From: Candidatus Protochlamydia phocaeensis
Lineage (GTDB): Bacteria; Chlamydiota; Chlamydiia; Chlamydiales; Parachlamydiaceae
Reading direction: 5' to 3'
Length of the DNA: 64,000 nucleotides
Assembly: GCF_001545115.1 (NCBI RefSeq)
Contig: NZ_FCNU01000011.1
Location: 1 to 64,000 of the forward strand
In this document: one piece after another, positions 45,014-54,122 of the stretch
Layout: each line of letters starts with the position of its first letter
How positions within the stretch are numbered: the first letter of the stretch is position 1
Translations under genes and position numbers: made by a program
The notes under the pieces: model-generated
Databases searched by the model: none
What the model was told of the DNA's origin: nothing
Seen by the model: only the letters and a program-made list of their open reading frames with translations

Positions 45014-46111
45014 TTAATGATGCATAAAAAGAATGACATCTCCGTCTTTGACGAGATAGTCCCTTCCCTCTGCACGGACTTTTCCTTGCTCGCGGGCCCC
45101 TGTGCGTCCTTTGTAGGTCATCATGTCTTCAAAAGACACGACTTCTGCCCGAATAAAACCCTTTTGAATATCAGAGTGAATTTTGCCGGCCGCTTCTGCC
45201 GCATTGGTGCCTTCCTTAATCGTCCAGGCCCGCGTTTCTATTTCGCCTGTCGTAATATAGGTCAATAGCCCCAGCATGCGGAAAGAGGCCTTGATCAGAC
45301 GCTCAAGCCCTGATTGTTCCAGTCCCAGGCTTTCTAAAAAGCCTTTTCTTTCCGACAAAGGCAATTGGGCGATTTCCTCTTCTAACTTGGCGCAAATGGT
45401 AATGACCGTATTGCCTTCTGCTTCCGCATAAGCCTTGACTTGACGGACAAAGGCATTGTCCATTTCAGGCAGATCGTCTTCGGAGACATTGGCAACATAG
45501 AGAACTTTTTTAGCAGACAGGAAGGGATAAGGCTGAAGATACCCCTTTTCCTCTTCAGTCAGCTCTAAGGTTCGCATGGGTTTATTTTCATTTAAATGGG
45601 CTTGGGCGCGCTGCAGGCACTCAAGAGTTGGAACTAAGTCTTTCTTTGATTTGGCTTGTTTTTCTAAGCGGCTCAAGACATTTTCAAGCATCTGAAGATC
45701 TGCCAAGCGCAGCTCCAAATTAATGATTTCGATATCATGAACAGGATCGACTTTTCCAGCGACATGGACAATGTCGCTAGATTCAAAACAGCGGACCACA
45801 TGGACAATGGCATCCGTTTCCCGAATATTGGCCAAGAATTTGTTTCCCAGCCCTTCTCCCTTCGAAGCGCCTGCAACCAACCCGGCAATATCGACAAATT
45901 GCATGCTGGCGTAAATAATTTTTTTACTGTTAGACATTTCTGATAGTTTATCCAAGCGCGCATCATAAACGTCCACAATCCCTACATTGGGATCAATTGT
46001 ACAAAAAGGATAATTGGAGGCTGCTGCTTGATTTGAGGTCAAGGCATTAAAAAGAGTCGATTTACCCACATTTGGCAATCCCACAATTCCGACTGAGAGA
46101 CCTGTCGCCAT
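45014..46111 (-). CDS. ychF: Ribosome-binding ATPase YchF
   Basis: A 365-residue Obg-like ATPase. G1 is [10 protein letters not shown]3 is [17 protein letters not shown], and the helical and TGS domains follow. The C-terminus reads [20 protein letters not shown] and [11 protein letters not shown], as in all YchF proteins. It binds ribosomes and prefers ATP. In Chlamydia it lies between ribF and sctU; here it is separated from both by accessory genes. Confidence 0.95.
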   Translation of the reverse strand: MATGLSVGIVGLPNVGKSTLFNALTSNQAAASNYPFCTIDPNVGIVDVYDARLDKLSEMSNSKKIIYASMQFVDIAGLVAGASKGEGLGNKFLANIRETDAIVHVVRCFESSDIVHVAGKVDPVHDIEIINLELRLADLQMLENVLSRLEKQAKSKKDLVPTLECLQRAQAHLNENKPMRTLELTEEEKGYLQPYPFLSAKKVLYVANVSEDDLPEMDNAFVRQVKAYAEAEGNTVITICAKLEEEIAQLPLSERKGFLESLGLEQSGLERLIKASFRMLGLLTYITTGEIETRAWTIKEGTNAAEAAGKIHSDIQKGFIRAEVVSFEDMMTYKGRTGAREQGKVRAEGRDYLVKDGDVILFMHH

Positions 46112-46287
46112 AATTTTTTTCCCTTATTCGAATTTTGAATTAAAAAATTACGTTAAGATTATCAAAAAGAATGAATTAGAGCAACTTGCTTGCCTATTTA
46201 TTTTACAACGCCCAGAAAATAATAAGAATTTATTTTGAAAATAGCAAGGCAGGTTGGTTGATACGCTTCTTATTCTTTCAAATTGCT

Positions 46288-46455
46288 TATTAATTACCGG
46301 AGTTGTGAGTTTGCCCTTTTAACTGTATCAAAGCCTCGCAGATGAACAAATGACAAGCAGCTCAATTAAAAAAATTTAACCTGCTCGCTATTTGCTCATC
46401 TGCGAGAGCTTTCCCGTTAATCTAAGGGTAAAAAACTCCACACTCAGGTTAATAG
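46288..46455. repeat. Second-family palindromic repeat overlapping an F-box gene end
   Basis: Inner arms CTCGCAGATGAACAAATG and CTATTTGCTCATCTGCGAG pair with few mismatches. The outer arms include GAGTTGTGAGTTTGCCC and GGGTAAAAAACTCCACACTC. The end CACTCAGGTTAA contains the stop codon of the F-box gene at 46449-46451. It shares ACTCCACACTCAGGTTAA and GATGAACAAATG-like sequence with 47507-47590. No gene is seen in 46112-46448. Confidence 0.7.
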
Positions 46456-47480
46456 TTATTATAGACAGCCATGCGCCTCAACTGCATGGAGTCTTGTTCA
46501 AGAAATCGATTGAATGCGACCGGCTTTTTCGACTGGAAGGAAAGCAGATCGGCAGCAGCAAGAACAGAAGGAAGATACTCCTTCTCTAATAAATCTTGCT
46601 GAATGAGTCCACCTCTTTGTTCCTTTTTCCGCCTACCTATTGGCAAGCATAGCGTCTGTTCCTTATGTATCAGGCGCACCACTTCTAAAGCCTTGTCTAC
46701 TTGATTGCTTACAATGAGTCGTTTTACAATGAATTGCAAAGCCATGGATTTCAGCCGCTGAGGGAAAAGCCCTGTAGCGGTCTCAATCGCTTTTGATACA
46801 AGACCTTTGGTCAGCAAAGCCTTTATAATGAGAATAAAAGAAGCCCATCTGTAAAGGGAATTGCTTAAGCTGTCTGCCCCTTCCAAGGCCTTATTCCAGT
46901 CTTCTTTTATAATAAGCGCTTTGATAATAGACCGGATTTCCTCGGATTTCTGCTCCTCATTTGTCAAGCGCTTAGCGCCTTCTAATTTGAAATACAGACA
47001 GGACAAGTCAATCAAATGAATAAAGCGGACAAGTTTTTTAGAGTGGCTTGCACTTTTTCTTAATTGGATTAAATCTTGCGCTTGGATGGTTTTTAACTGA
47101 GCAATTAGAAGTTCTTCAAATTTTAAACGCGTCTGCTTCACTTGCTTGAGATGGGTAACAGTTAAAATGGAATGAGCAGATAATAGGCCTTTTAAATTTT
47201 TTTCGACAGTAGAATAAGGGCGAATATGGGGATGGGGAAGAAGAAAATGAATGAAACAATTTAAGCGCTTTGTTTCTTGAGCGCAAATAGAAGAAAGGAG
47301 GAGCTCATTCCATTTTTTGCATACGCATGCCACCCGCTGCTGGCTTAATGTATCTAACTTTTTAAAAATGATGGTCAGCATTTCATTGGGGAGAAGATCG
47401 ATCAAAGCAGATGCATGTTCTTTTTTTTCAAGCGAAGGAAAAAACCCTCCTTTATTTGTACAATCAGGTAATTGCTGCAT
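46449..47480 (-). CDS. F-box protein with helical repeats
   Basis: A 343-residue protein with an F-box at about 28-70 (LIDLLPNEMLTIIFKKLD, then VACVCKKWNELLLSSI). Residues 150-320 contain units resembling TPR/PPR helical pairs: IIKEDWNKALEGADSLSNSL and LVSKAIETATGLFPQRLKSM, then VDKALEVVRLI. That suggests a helical superhelix binding the target. Neighbour and distant paralogue of the F-box gene at 47870. Its stop codon falls within a palindromic repeat. Confidence 0.75.
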   Translation of the reverse strand: MQQLPDCTNKGGFFPSLEKKEHASALIDLLPNEMLTIIFKKLDTLSQQRVACVCKKWNELLLSSICAQETKRLNCFIHFLLPHPHIRPYSTVEKNLKGLLSAHSILTVTHLKQVKQTRLKFEELLIAQLKTIQAQDLIQLRKSASHSKKLVRFIHLIDLSCLYFKLEGAKRLTNEEQKSEEIRSIIKALIIKEDWNKALEGADSLSNSLYRWASFILIIKALLTKGLVSKAIETATGLFPQRLKSMALQFIVKRLIVSNQVDKALEVVRLIHKEQTLCLPIGRRKKEQRGGLIQQDLLEKEYLPSVLAAADLLSFQSKKPVAFNRFLEQDSMQLRRMAVYNNY

Positions 47481-47506
47481 GGCATTCCCCTTGTTAAGAA
47501 TAAGAA

Positions 47507-47590
47507 CTTAAGTGTGGAGTTTTTTGCTCTTTCGACCGCGTCAAAGCTGCGGAAATGAACAAATGGCAAAAACTCCACACTCAGGTTAAG
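47507..47590. repeat. Second-family palindromic repeat, short copy
   Basis: Arms CTTAAGTGTGGAGTTTTTTGC and GGCAAAAACTCCACACTC plus AGGTTAAG pair closely, leaving CAAAGCTGCGGAAATGAACA in the loop region. It shares sequence with 46288-46455 and lies in the leader of the F-box gene at 46449. Confidence 0.7.
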
Positions 47591-47603
47591 AAGACTCTAT
47601 CCT

Positions 47604-47671
47604 TAGAGGGCGTATTAAAACCGCTAATGACCGAGATTCGATGTTATGATGGGTTTTAATACACTCTCTTA
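47604..47671. repeat. Palindromic intergenic repeat, short copy
   Basis: Arms TAGAGGGCGTATTAAAACC and GGGTTTTAATACACTCTCTTA with the usual core CTAATGACCGAGATTCGA. It lies 13 bases after a copy of the second repeat family. The remainder of 47672-47869 shows no gene. Confidence 0.7.
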
Positions 47672-47869
47672 TTGCTGGAAGATGGAATGATCGCTGAAAA
47701 GCTAGCAACAGTCCAATGATCGAACTGGAATGCAATCGGATTTTAAACAATTTTCACTTAATTCCCATTTAACCGATTGCGCAACTGAAGTCAATATTCC
47801 TTAAAAGAAGACTAAAGCCAGTGAAATTTTAGCCCTAGTCATTAGGGGTTTTAAGAAATCTTCTTAAAA

Positions 47870-49105
47870 TCATTTGATAAGCTTACTTATTTCTTGGATC
47901 AAGGGTTCCCTATAAATGCTTTGTTGAATCAATTGGGCTACTTCTAGAGCTTCATCATAATGCTGGCCTCCTTTTAATTTGTTTGCAATTGCGCGCAAAA
48001 CTTCTGTTTGAGCTAATACTTCAACACTGGACTTTGTTTCCCACTTTGCATACACCTCTTTAACCACTGCCACCCCTGCCTCTATGTCAATTTCCATCTG
48101 TTTGAAAAGCGTTTCTAATCCTAAGCCTTTCTGCTTGGAATGCTTAAGCGAATGGATGAACTGAACAGCGGAATCTTTTTCTTTTATTTCCCACATTTTC
48201 GTGATAAGACGCGCGATAAGAGGATCTTGCACTTTATTGTTATTGATCAAAAGAAGCGCCTTAACCGCTTCATCTAAGAAGCATTTTTGAGAAGGATGAT
48301 TGGAATCAACTCTATCCAGACATTTAAAAATTAAATTTTTGAGAAGGCCTTCTTTTTGTTCAGGATTTCGCTGAACTAAGGTAAATACCCTGTTAAATAA
48401 TCTCTTTTCCACTAATAAATCCATAATGGGCGCTATCTCGGATTCCTTAATGGAAGAAGCAGAAGAAAGGAAAACAGAAAAGGGTTCTACCATAATAGCA
48501 TGTACAACTTCCATACCTTTTGCAAGTCGCTCCCTGTGAAGAAAAGCAAGCGAAAGCTCTTTCAATTTCTGCAATTTCTGTCTGGAAGCCCCTAATTGTC
48601 TTGTTTGCTCTAATTCGACATACAAGTCTGCCAACTCAATGAAATGAATATAGACTGGGTGATCGAGATTCTTAAAGACTTCTTTTAATTTTAGAACCCC
48701 TTCCGCCTCTATTTTTGCCACATTATTCAAAAGCTGGTCTTCTTGATTCAAATAATTTTTATGAATTTCTCTTAAATTCTTAGATTCTATAATTAAACGA
48801 CTGTCTATCAACCCATGCAAACACTGATTTAAACTCGGAGAAGAAGGGAAATGACCAAGCAGTGGCAAAACTAATTTTTGTATCCTTTGCTCCCTCTCTT
48901 CACGAATTGTTCCGACTGTCAAATTATTCCATTTTTTACAAACACAAACGACCATTTGCAGAGCAGAGGCATCTAATCGCTTAAAAATATAAGACCATAG
49001 CTCATCAGGTAAAGGAGAAGGACAGCATTCCTTAGTTAATTCTTCTACAATCCCAGGATCCTCTCCAAGAGAACAGGGGGAATAAATTTCTAAAGTAACT
49101 TGCAT
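47870..49105 (-). CDS. F-box protein with helical repeats
   Basis: A 411-residue protein with an F-box at about 30-70 (PLPDELWSYIFKRLDASALQ, then CVCKKWNNLTVG). The rest is helical, with repeat-like units such as KGMEVVHAIMVEPFS and YDEALEVAQLIQQSI at the end. It resembles its neighbour at 46449 in layout and in the phrase CVCKKWN. Candidate host-directed Skp1-binding effector. It is divergently placed relative to sctU. Confidence 0.75.
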   Translation of the reverse strand: MQVTLEIYSPCSLGEDPGIVEELTKECCPSPLPDELWSYIFKRLDASALQMVVCVCKKWNNLTVGTIREEREQRIQKLVLPLLGHFPSSPSLNQCLHGLIDSRLIIESKNLREIHKNYLNQEDQLLNNVAKIEAEGVLKLKEVFKNLDHPVYIHFIELADLYVELEQTRQLGASRQKLQKLKELSLAFLHRERLAKGMEVVHAIMVEPFSVFLSSASSIKESEIAPIMDLLVEKRLFNRVFTLVQRNPEQKEGLLKNLIFKCLDRVDSNHPSQKCFLDEAVKALLLINNNKVQDPLIARLITKMWEIKEKDSAVQFIHSLKHSKQKGLGLETLFKQMEIDIEAGVAVVKEVYAKWETKSSVEVLAQTEVLRAIANKLKGGQHYDEALEVAQLIQQSIYREPLIQEISKLIK

Positions 49106-49249
49106 AAAACCTTCTTATAATAATTTAAAATTAGTTAATTTTTTATAAAATTAACAATATAAACAAACAATTAAAAACATTCAATATTCTTCTTTTTTAT
49201 TACCCTGTCAGATTAAAATAAAAATTTACACTTTTATTTTCTATCTATA

Positions 49250-49278
49250 TTGACATTACTTAAAATAAGAGTTATACT
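49250..49278 (+). promoter_or_regulatory. Near-consensus promoter of the type III secretion operon
   Basis: TTGACA at 49250-49255 and TATACT at 49273-49278, separated by 17 bases, an almost ideal housekeeping-sigma promoter. The predicted start would be about 38 bases before sctU, which has a GGAGG site. It implies that sctU-sctV-sctW and their followers are transcribed from here. Confidence 0.65.
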
Positions 49279-49322
49279 ATTATAAGAAGGAAACATCTAT
49301 TTGCCATATTCTCGGAGGAATT

Positions 49323-50396
49323 ATGGGCGAAAAAACCGAGAAGGCCACCCCGAAAAAGCTAAAGGACGCCAAAAAGAAAGGGCAGGTAGCAAAATCTCAG
49401 GATTTGCCAGCTGCGTTTACTTTTATTGCTTCCGTCGCAATTGTATTGGGGCTTGCAACAAGTCTATATCATCAAATGGCTGACTTTCTAGTGGCAACAT
49501 TCCATGCTGTGAAAAATCCAGATCTCAACACGGTGATTTTAAATTTATTTTACAAAGCTAATGAAGTGATTTTTTTAGCCAGTATCCCGACAATGGGACT
49601 GGTAGCGCTAGTGGGTGTAGCAATTACCTTTGTAACAGTTGGCCCTGTTTTTGCACCAGAGGTATTCAAATTTGACATTAAGAAATTTAATCCTATTGAT
49701 AATTTAAAGGCCAAGTTCAAATTAAAAACTTTAGTGGAACTGTTAAAGTCTATTATTAAAATTTCGATAGCTTCTTATTTAATTTATACAGTGATGTATA
49801 AAAGTATTCCGGTTCTGATTCAAACTGTTTCGATGCCGATTTCGGGAGCTTTAATTGTTTTCCATGCCTTTTTGGTCGAAGTGATTGTCAAAGTCGGTTT
49901 ATTTTTTATTGTGATTGCCGTAGCGGACTTCGTCTATCAAAAGAGAACGTTTGCTAACGAGATGAAAATGGAAAAGTTCGAAGTTAAGCAAGAGTTTAAG
50001 AATAGTGAAGGTGACCCGCATATCAAGAGTAAGCGTCGCCAAATTGCCCAGGAAATCGCTTATCAAGAAGGACCAACAGGAGGCGTCAAACGGGCTCAAG
50101 CTGTTGTAACCAACCCAACCCACTTGGCTATTGCCATTGGATATGAAAGGCATTTGGATGCTGCGCCTTATATTTTAGCGATGGGAAAGGATATTTTAGC
50201 TGAGCGCATTATCATGATAGCTGAAAAAAATGATATTCCTGTCCTGCGCAATATCCCTCTTGCCCATAAATTATGGGAAGATGGGGAAGTTTATGAATAT
50301 GTTCCGGAAGAGACTTATGAAGCTTTAGCAGAAATTATGCGTTGGGTTGCAGCTCTCAAAGAGGGATCGGAATTACCTGAGCTAAGCTCATATTAA
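49323..50396 (+). CDS. sctU: Type III secretion export switch protein SctU
   Basis: A 357-residue YscU/FlhB homologue, an export-apparatus protein that switches substrate class after self-cleavage. The N-terminus is the standard EKTEKATPKKLKDAKKKGQV. Four membrane helices lie between about 30 and 215. The cytoplasmic domain carries the autocleavage site NPTH at residues 264-267 (VVTNPTHLAIAIGY). Full length. GGAGG upstream of the ATG and a strong promoter before it. sctV follows after 24 bases. Confidence 0.95.
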   Translation: MGEKTEKATPKKLKDAKKKGQVAKSQDLPAAFTFIASVAIVLGLATSLYHQMADFLVATFHAVKNPDLNTVILNLFYKANEVIFLASIPTMGLVALVGVAITFVTVGPVFAPEVFKFDIKKFNPIDNLKAKFKLKTLVELLKSIIKISIASYLIYTVMYKSIPVLIQTVSMPISGALIVFHAFLVEVIVKVGLFFIVIAVADFVYQKRTFANEMKMEKFEVKQEFKNSEGDPHIKSKRRQIAQEIAYQEGPTGGVKRAQAVVTNPTHLAIAIGYERHLDAAPYILAMGKDILAERIIMIAEKNDIPVLRNIPLAHKLWEDGEVYEYVPEETYEALAEIMRWVAALKEGSELPELSSY

Positions 50397-50420
50397 ACGT
50401 TTAAGTGGAGAATAATTTAC

Positions 50421-52601
50421 ATGGATGTCATTCGCAAAATACTTGATGGTATCACGGCCAGGCTTGGAGGTGATCGCTCATTGGAGGCGATTTCTCGTTC
50501 CAGCGATATTGCATTAGCTGTGATCATTATCGGTATCTTAGTCATGATCATTTTGCCGGTCAATCCGCATATTATCGACTATTTGATAGCCATTAACTTA
50601 ACGGCTTCCATAGCCCTTTTGATGGTTGCGCTTTATATTCCTAGTGCCGTTCACTTGTCTATATTCCCCTCTTTGCTTTTGATTACCACGCTTTATCGCT
50701 TGGGATTAAATATTGCTTCCACCCGCCAGATTTTATTGCACGCTAATGCAGGTGAGATCATTTTCCAGTTCGGTAACTTTGTCGTCGGCGGTAACTTTGT
50801 CGTCGGCGGTGTTATTTTCTTGATCATTACCTTAGTCCAGTTCTTGGTTATCACCAAGGGTGCGGAAAGGGTCGCCGAAGTTGCCGCCCGTTTTACCTTG
50901 GACGCGATGCCTGGTAAGCAGATGAGTATCGATGCTGACATGCGCGCGGGAATTTTAGACTCCAACCAAGCGAGGGAAAAGCGCTTGGCCATTCAAAAGG
51001 AAAGCCAGCTCTACGGTGCGATGGACGGTGCCATGAAGTTCGTCAAGGGAGATGCGATCGCCGGTATTGTCATTACCATGATTAACATTGTTGGTGGATT
51101 AATTATCGGGACGGCTATGAATGGAATGGATGCTGCGGACGCTGCCAAGACTTATTCCCTTCTCTCCATTGGTGATGGGTTGATTTCTCAGATCCCTGCT
51201 CTTCTTATCTCTATCACGGCTGGTATTGTTACGACACGCGTATCGAGTGAAAAAGCAGAGAACCTAGGTAGTGAAATCTCCGGCCAGATTTTAAAACAAC
51301 CTAAAGCGTTGATGATTACAGCTGCCTTTTTGATGGGTATGAGCTTGGTTCCCGGATTTCCCATGCCCCCCTTCTTAATCGCCGCCGCCGCCTTGGGCTT
51401 AATTGGTTATGCACTCTGGAGCAATGAGCAAAAGGCGGCTACCGGAGGTGTCGTCGGAGGTGGTAGTGGAGGAGGAACCATTCAATCGGCTGCAGCAGGC
51501 GGTGAATCCGCGGTTGACACATCGGTGCGAGGACATAAGGTTGTTTCCGGCGGCGGCGTAGACAGTTATGCGTTGACGCTTCCTGTCGTCTTAGAGGTGG
51601 GCCGAGGATTATCCATAGAAATTCAAAAAGCGAATAAGGGATCCAGCTTTATTGATCAAATGATCCCTAAAATGAGGCAAGCTCTCTATGCCGATTTGGG
51701 CGTACGCTTTCCGGGCGTACATGTACGCACAGATTCTCCCATCTTGGATAAGGATGAATACTCCATTCACTTGAACGAAGTCCCCATCGTTCGCGGAAAA
51801 ATATTGGAAAACTATTTGCTGACCAATGAATCAGAAGAAAACCTCAAACGCTATAATCTTCCTTTTGTCTCCTATAAAAACTCGCTTGGCTTGCCTTCTT
51901 TGTGGGTAGAAGCGAAGAATAAAGAGCTATTGGACAAAGCAGGCATTAAATATTGGGGTTCGCTCGAGGTCATGATTTTGCACTTGTCTTACTTCTTCCG
52001 CCACTATGCGAACGAATTCGTTGGGATCCAAGAAGTCAAGTCCATGTTGGAATTTGTTGAGAAGTCTTTCCCCGATCTCGTCAAAGAAGTCACGCGTCTC
52101 ATCCCGCTTCAAAAAATGACGGATATTTTTAAAAGGCTTATTCAAGAGCAAATTTCCATTAAAGATTTACGTACCATTCTAGAGGCCTTAGGTGAATGGG
52201 CGCAGACAGAAAAGGATACGGTCTTATTAACAGAATACGTCCGTTCTTCCCTCAAGCGCTTTATTAGTTATAAGTACTCGCAAGGACAATCTGTCTTATC
52301 TGTTTATATCTTAGACCCTGAAATTGAAGACATGGTGCGCGGTGCCATTAAACAAACCTCTGCAGGTTCATATCTTGCTTTAGACCCAGACTCTGTTCAA
52401 TTGATCTTACAAGGCGTTCGAAATACCGTTTCTCCACCACCTCCAGGCGGGCAACCCCCTGTGATTTTGACAGCTATCGACGTCCGACGCTTCGTTCGCA
52501 AGCTCATCGAAATGGAATTTACTGATATTTCTGTTGTTTCATACCAAGAAATTGTTCCTGAAATTCGAATACAACCATTAGGACGTATTCAGATCTCTTA
52601 A
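50421..52601 (+). CDS. sctV: Type III secretion export gate SctV
   Basis: A 726-residue LcrD/FlhA homologue that forms the nonameric export gate. Seven to eight membrane helices occupy residues 30-330, with the FHIPEP-region signature GAERVAEVAARFTLDAMPGK and QMSIDADMRAG. A Gly/Ser-rich linker lies at about 345-370. The cytoplasmic domain runs to the end. It is collinear with chlamydial lcrD. GGAG precedes the ATG. Confidence 0.96.
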   Translation: MDVIRKILDGITARLGGDRSLEAISRSSDIALAVIIIGILVMIILPVNPHIIDYLIAINLTASIALLMVALYIPSAVHLSIFPSLLLITTLYRLGLNIASTRQILLHANAGEIIFQFGNFVVGGNFVVGGVIFLIITLVQFLVITKGAERVAEVAARFTLDAMPGKQMSIDADMRAGILDSNQAREKRLAIQKESQLYGAMDGAMKFVKGDAIAGIVITMINIVGGLIIGTAMNGMDAADAAKTYSLLSIGDGLISQIPALLISITAGIVTTRVSSEKAENLGSEISGQILKQPKALMITAAFLMGMSLVPGFPMPPFLIAAAALGLIGYALWSNEQKAATGGVVGGGSGGGTIQSAAAGGESAVDTSVRGHKVVSGGGVDSYALTLPVVLEVGRGLSIEIQKANKGSSFIDQMIPKMRQALYADLGVRFPGVHVRTDSPILDKDEYSIHLNEVPIVRGKILENYLLTNESEENLKRYNLPFVSYKNSLGLPSLWVEAKNKELLDKAGIKYWGSLEVMILHLSYFFRHYANEFVGIQEVKSMLEFVEKSFPDLVKEVTRLIPLQKMTDIFKRLIQEQISIKDLRTILEALGEWAQTEKDTVLLTEYVRSSLKRFISYKYSQGQSVLSVYILDPEIEDMVRGAIKQTSAGSYLALDPDSVQLILQGVRNTVSPPPPGGQPPVILTAIDVRRFVRKLIEMEFTDISVVSYQEIVPEIRIQPLGRIQIS

Positions 52602-52635
52602 TTAAATGACATGACCTCTCAAGGGAGGAGATATC

Positions 52636-53649
52636 ATGGTAGACATCAGTAGTAATATTCAGCATACCGCTTTCGTAGAAAGCCTAAAGGAGACATTAGA
52701 AGACGCGGCCATTGATGAACAAACGCTGGATGCCAACGCAGCAGAAGCGGCTCAAGAAAAATTGGCCATGGAGGAACAGGAAAATGCCTCGACGGGCATG
52801 ATGGCGCCTACTAAGCGCATGCAGGCTCCTCCTCGGTCTGAGAAAATAGAAAAAGCGAAGGAAGTGCAGGAATCCGTTTTAGTCCGCAAAGATGAAGCGG
52901 ATCAATTTGCCGGAGACTTTTCTAGACGCCAGGGCAACCGCGAATACCATTTAGAAATGGCCCTTTTAAGCATCCTTGCTCAGGATTTAGGGGTTAATCT
53001 TACTGCCAAGATGTCATCAGATGACATCATCAAGCACGTCTATGATCGCTTGGCAAGTGTTGATCCTAAAACGCAAAAAATTGCTCATCCAGACTCCTCT
53101 CAAGTCGACAAAGCCTTTGAATTTTTGCTTGAAGTGACAAGTAAAAAGCTCGAAAAAGCCCAAGGATCAGAAAAAGAACGTCTTCAGACATTAGTCGATC
53201 ACATCAAAGTAGCAAAACAATTGCACTTCGAGCGTAATGAAACAGCTATTCGATCAGCTCAACAGATTATCGAAGTGGCAAGCGGAGTTATTGATGGGTC
53301 AGGATTGACGCCTAAAGAAACGCTTGATCGCATGCGCGATATCCTTAATAACCCCCAAGATGTTCAAGCAAAACGCAAATTCTATGAAGCGAACGGCGGA
53401 TATAGCAAGCTCATTGAGGATGCTAAGGGATTTTACCATTTGATCGGAGAAAACCTCAAACGTGTTAAAATTAATATAGAAGGACAAAAGGCGTCTAACA
53501 TGCCCGTTCTTGAAAATGCCGAATTAACACGCTTAAACGATGAAACAAAGACTTTGCAAGCCGCGACACGTGTTCCCCTAGCAGCTAAAAATCATGTCCG
53601 TGTAATCGAAAGATTTTTATCTAAACTTGGATTTATTCAGTTGTTCTAA
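52636..53649 (+). CDS. sctW: Type III secretion gatekeeper SctW (CopN/YopN-like)
   Basis: A 337-residue protein in the copN position. Its N-terminal 110 residues are disordered and charged. The middle (about 90-330) matches the helical HrpJ/YopN domain: EYHLEMALLSILAQDLGVNL and FEFLLEVTSKKLEKAQGSEK. The gatekeeper blocks premature effector export and is itself secreted. Chlamydia CopN is about 420 residues with a TyeA-like end; this protein stops early, and the TyeA-like part appears as the next gene. GGGAGG ribosome-binding site. Confidence 0.8.
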   Translation: MVDISSNIQHTAFVESLKETLEDAAIDEQTLDANAAEAAQEKLAMEEQENASTGMMAPTKRMQAPPRSEKIEKAKEVQESVLVRKDEADQFAGDFSRRQGNREYHLEMALLSILAQDLGVNLTAKMSSDDIIKHVYDRLASVDPKTQKIAHPDSSQVDKAFEFLLEVTSKKLEKAQGSEKERLQTLVDHIKVAKQLHFERNETAIRSAQQIIEVASGVIDGSGLTPKETLDRMRDILNNPQDVQAKRKFYEANGGYSKLIEDAKGFYHLIGENLKRVKINIEGQKASNMPVLENAELTRLNDETKTLQAATRVPLAAKNHVRVIERFLSKLGFIQLF

Positions 53650-53759
53650 AAAAAGCTGATATCTTATGCATAAGGAGCCAAAAGCTCATAATTTTTTAGA
53701 ACCTTTACGCGCATTCTTCTAAGGTCATCTATTAGAAAGCCGAAAGAGAGACGTGATCA

Positions 53760-54110
53760 ATGAAACGGGATGTATTTAGAGCCCATATTAACTACGAAAC
53801 GATTGCAAAATTGTTTTTTGATATAACCGAAGAACGCTATCCAGCGGCAGAAAAAATTATCCAGCTCGTCTCCCGAATAGTGGATCCTATTAGTTCTGAT
53901 CGCTTGGAAAATTTGAACGTGAAAATTTCCTTGCTTAATGTCATCCGCGACATGATCAAAGAAGTTTCCCCTACTCGTATTTATCGTTCTTTTCAGCATA
54001 GAGACGACCTTTATTTAGCAGTCATCGAAGCTCTGGAAGATTTAGAAGATGAGCTAGAAGAACTGGAAGAACAAGAAATGGAAGAAGAAGAGGCCGAAGC
54101 GGAAGGTTAA
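53760..54110 (+). CDS. TyeA-like type III secretion regulator
   Basis: A 116-residue protein. Residues 12-95 are helical and resemble TyeA or the C-terminal domain of CopN: LNVIRDMIKEVSPTRIYRSF and HRDDLYLAVIEALEDLEDEL. The last 20 residues are almost all Glu. In Yersinia TyeA is separate and binds YopN; in Chlamydia it is fused in CopN. Position directly after sctW and before the chaperone supports this assignment. Family recognition is by eye, so moderate confidence. Confidence 0.6.
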   Translation: MKRDVFRAHINYETIAKLFFDITEERYPAAEKIIQLVSRIVDPISSDRLENLNVKISLLNVIRDMIKEVSPTRIYRSFQHRDDLYLAVIEALEDLEDELEELEEQEMEEEEAEAEG

Positions 54111-54122
54111 AAGGAGTGACGT

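Noticed and set aside
44897-45268. 123-codon plus-strand frame with a hydrophobic start
   Set aside because: Its first half is the arm of the large palindrome and its second half opposes the end of ychF, a much better gene.
50773-50812. 18-base tandem repeat in sctV (GNFVVGGNFVVGG)
   Set aside because: This doublet is the normal conserved sequence of FlhA/LcrD proteins, not a new duplication.
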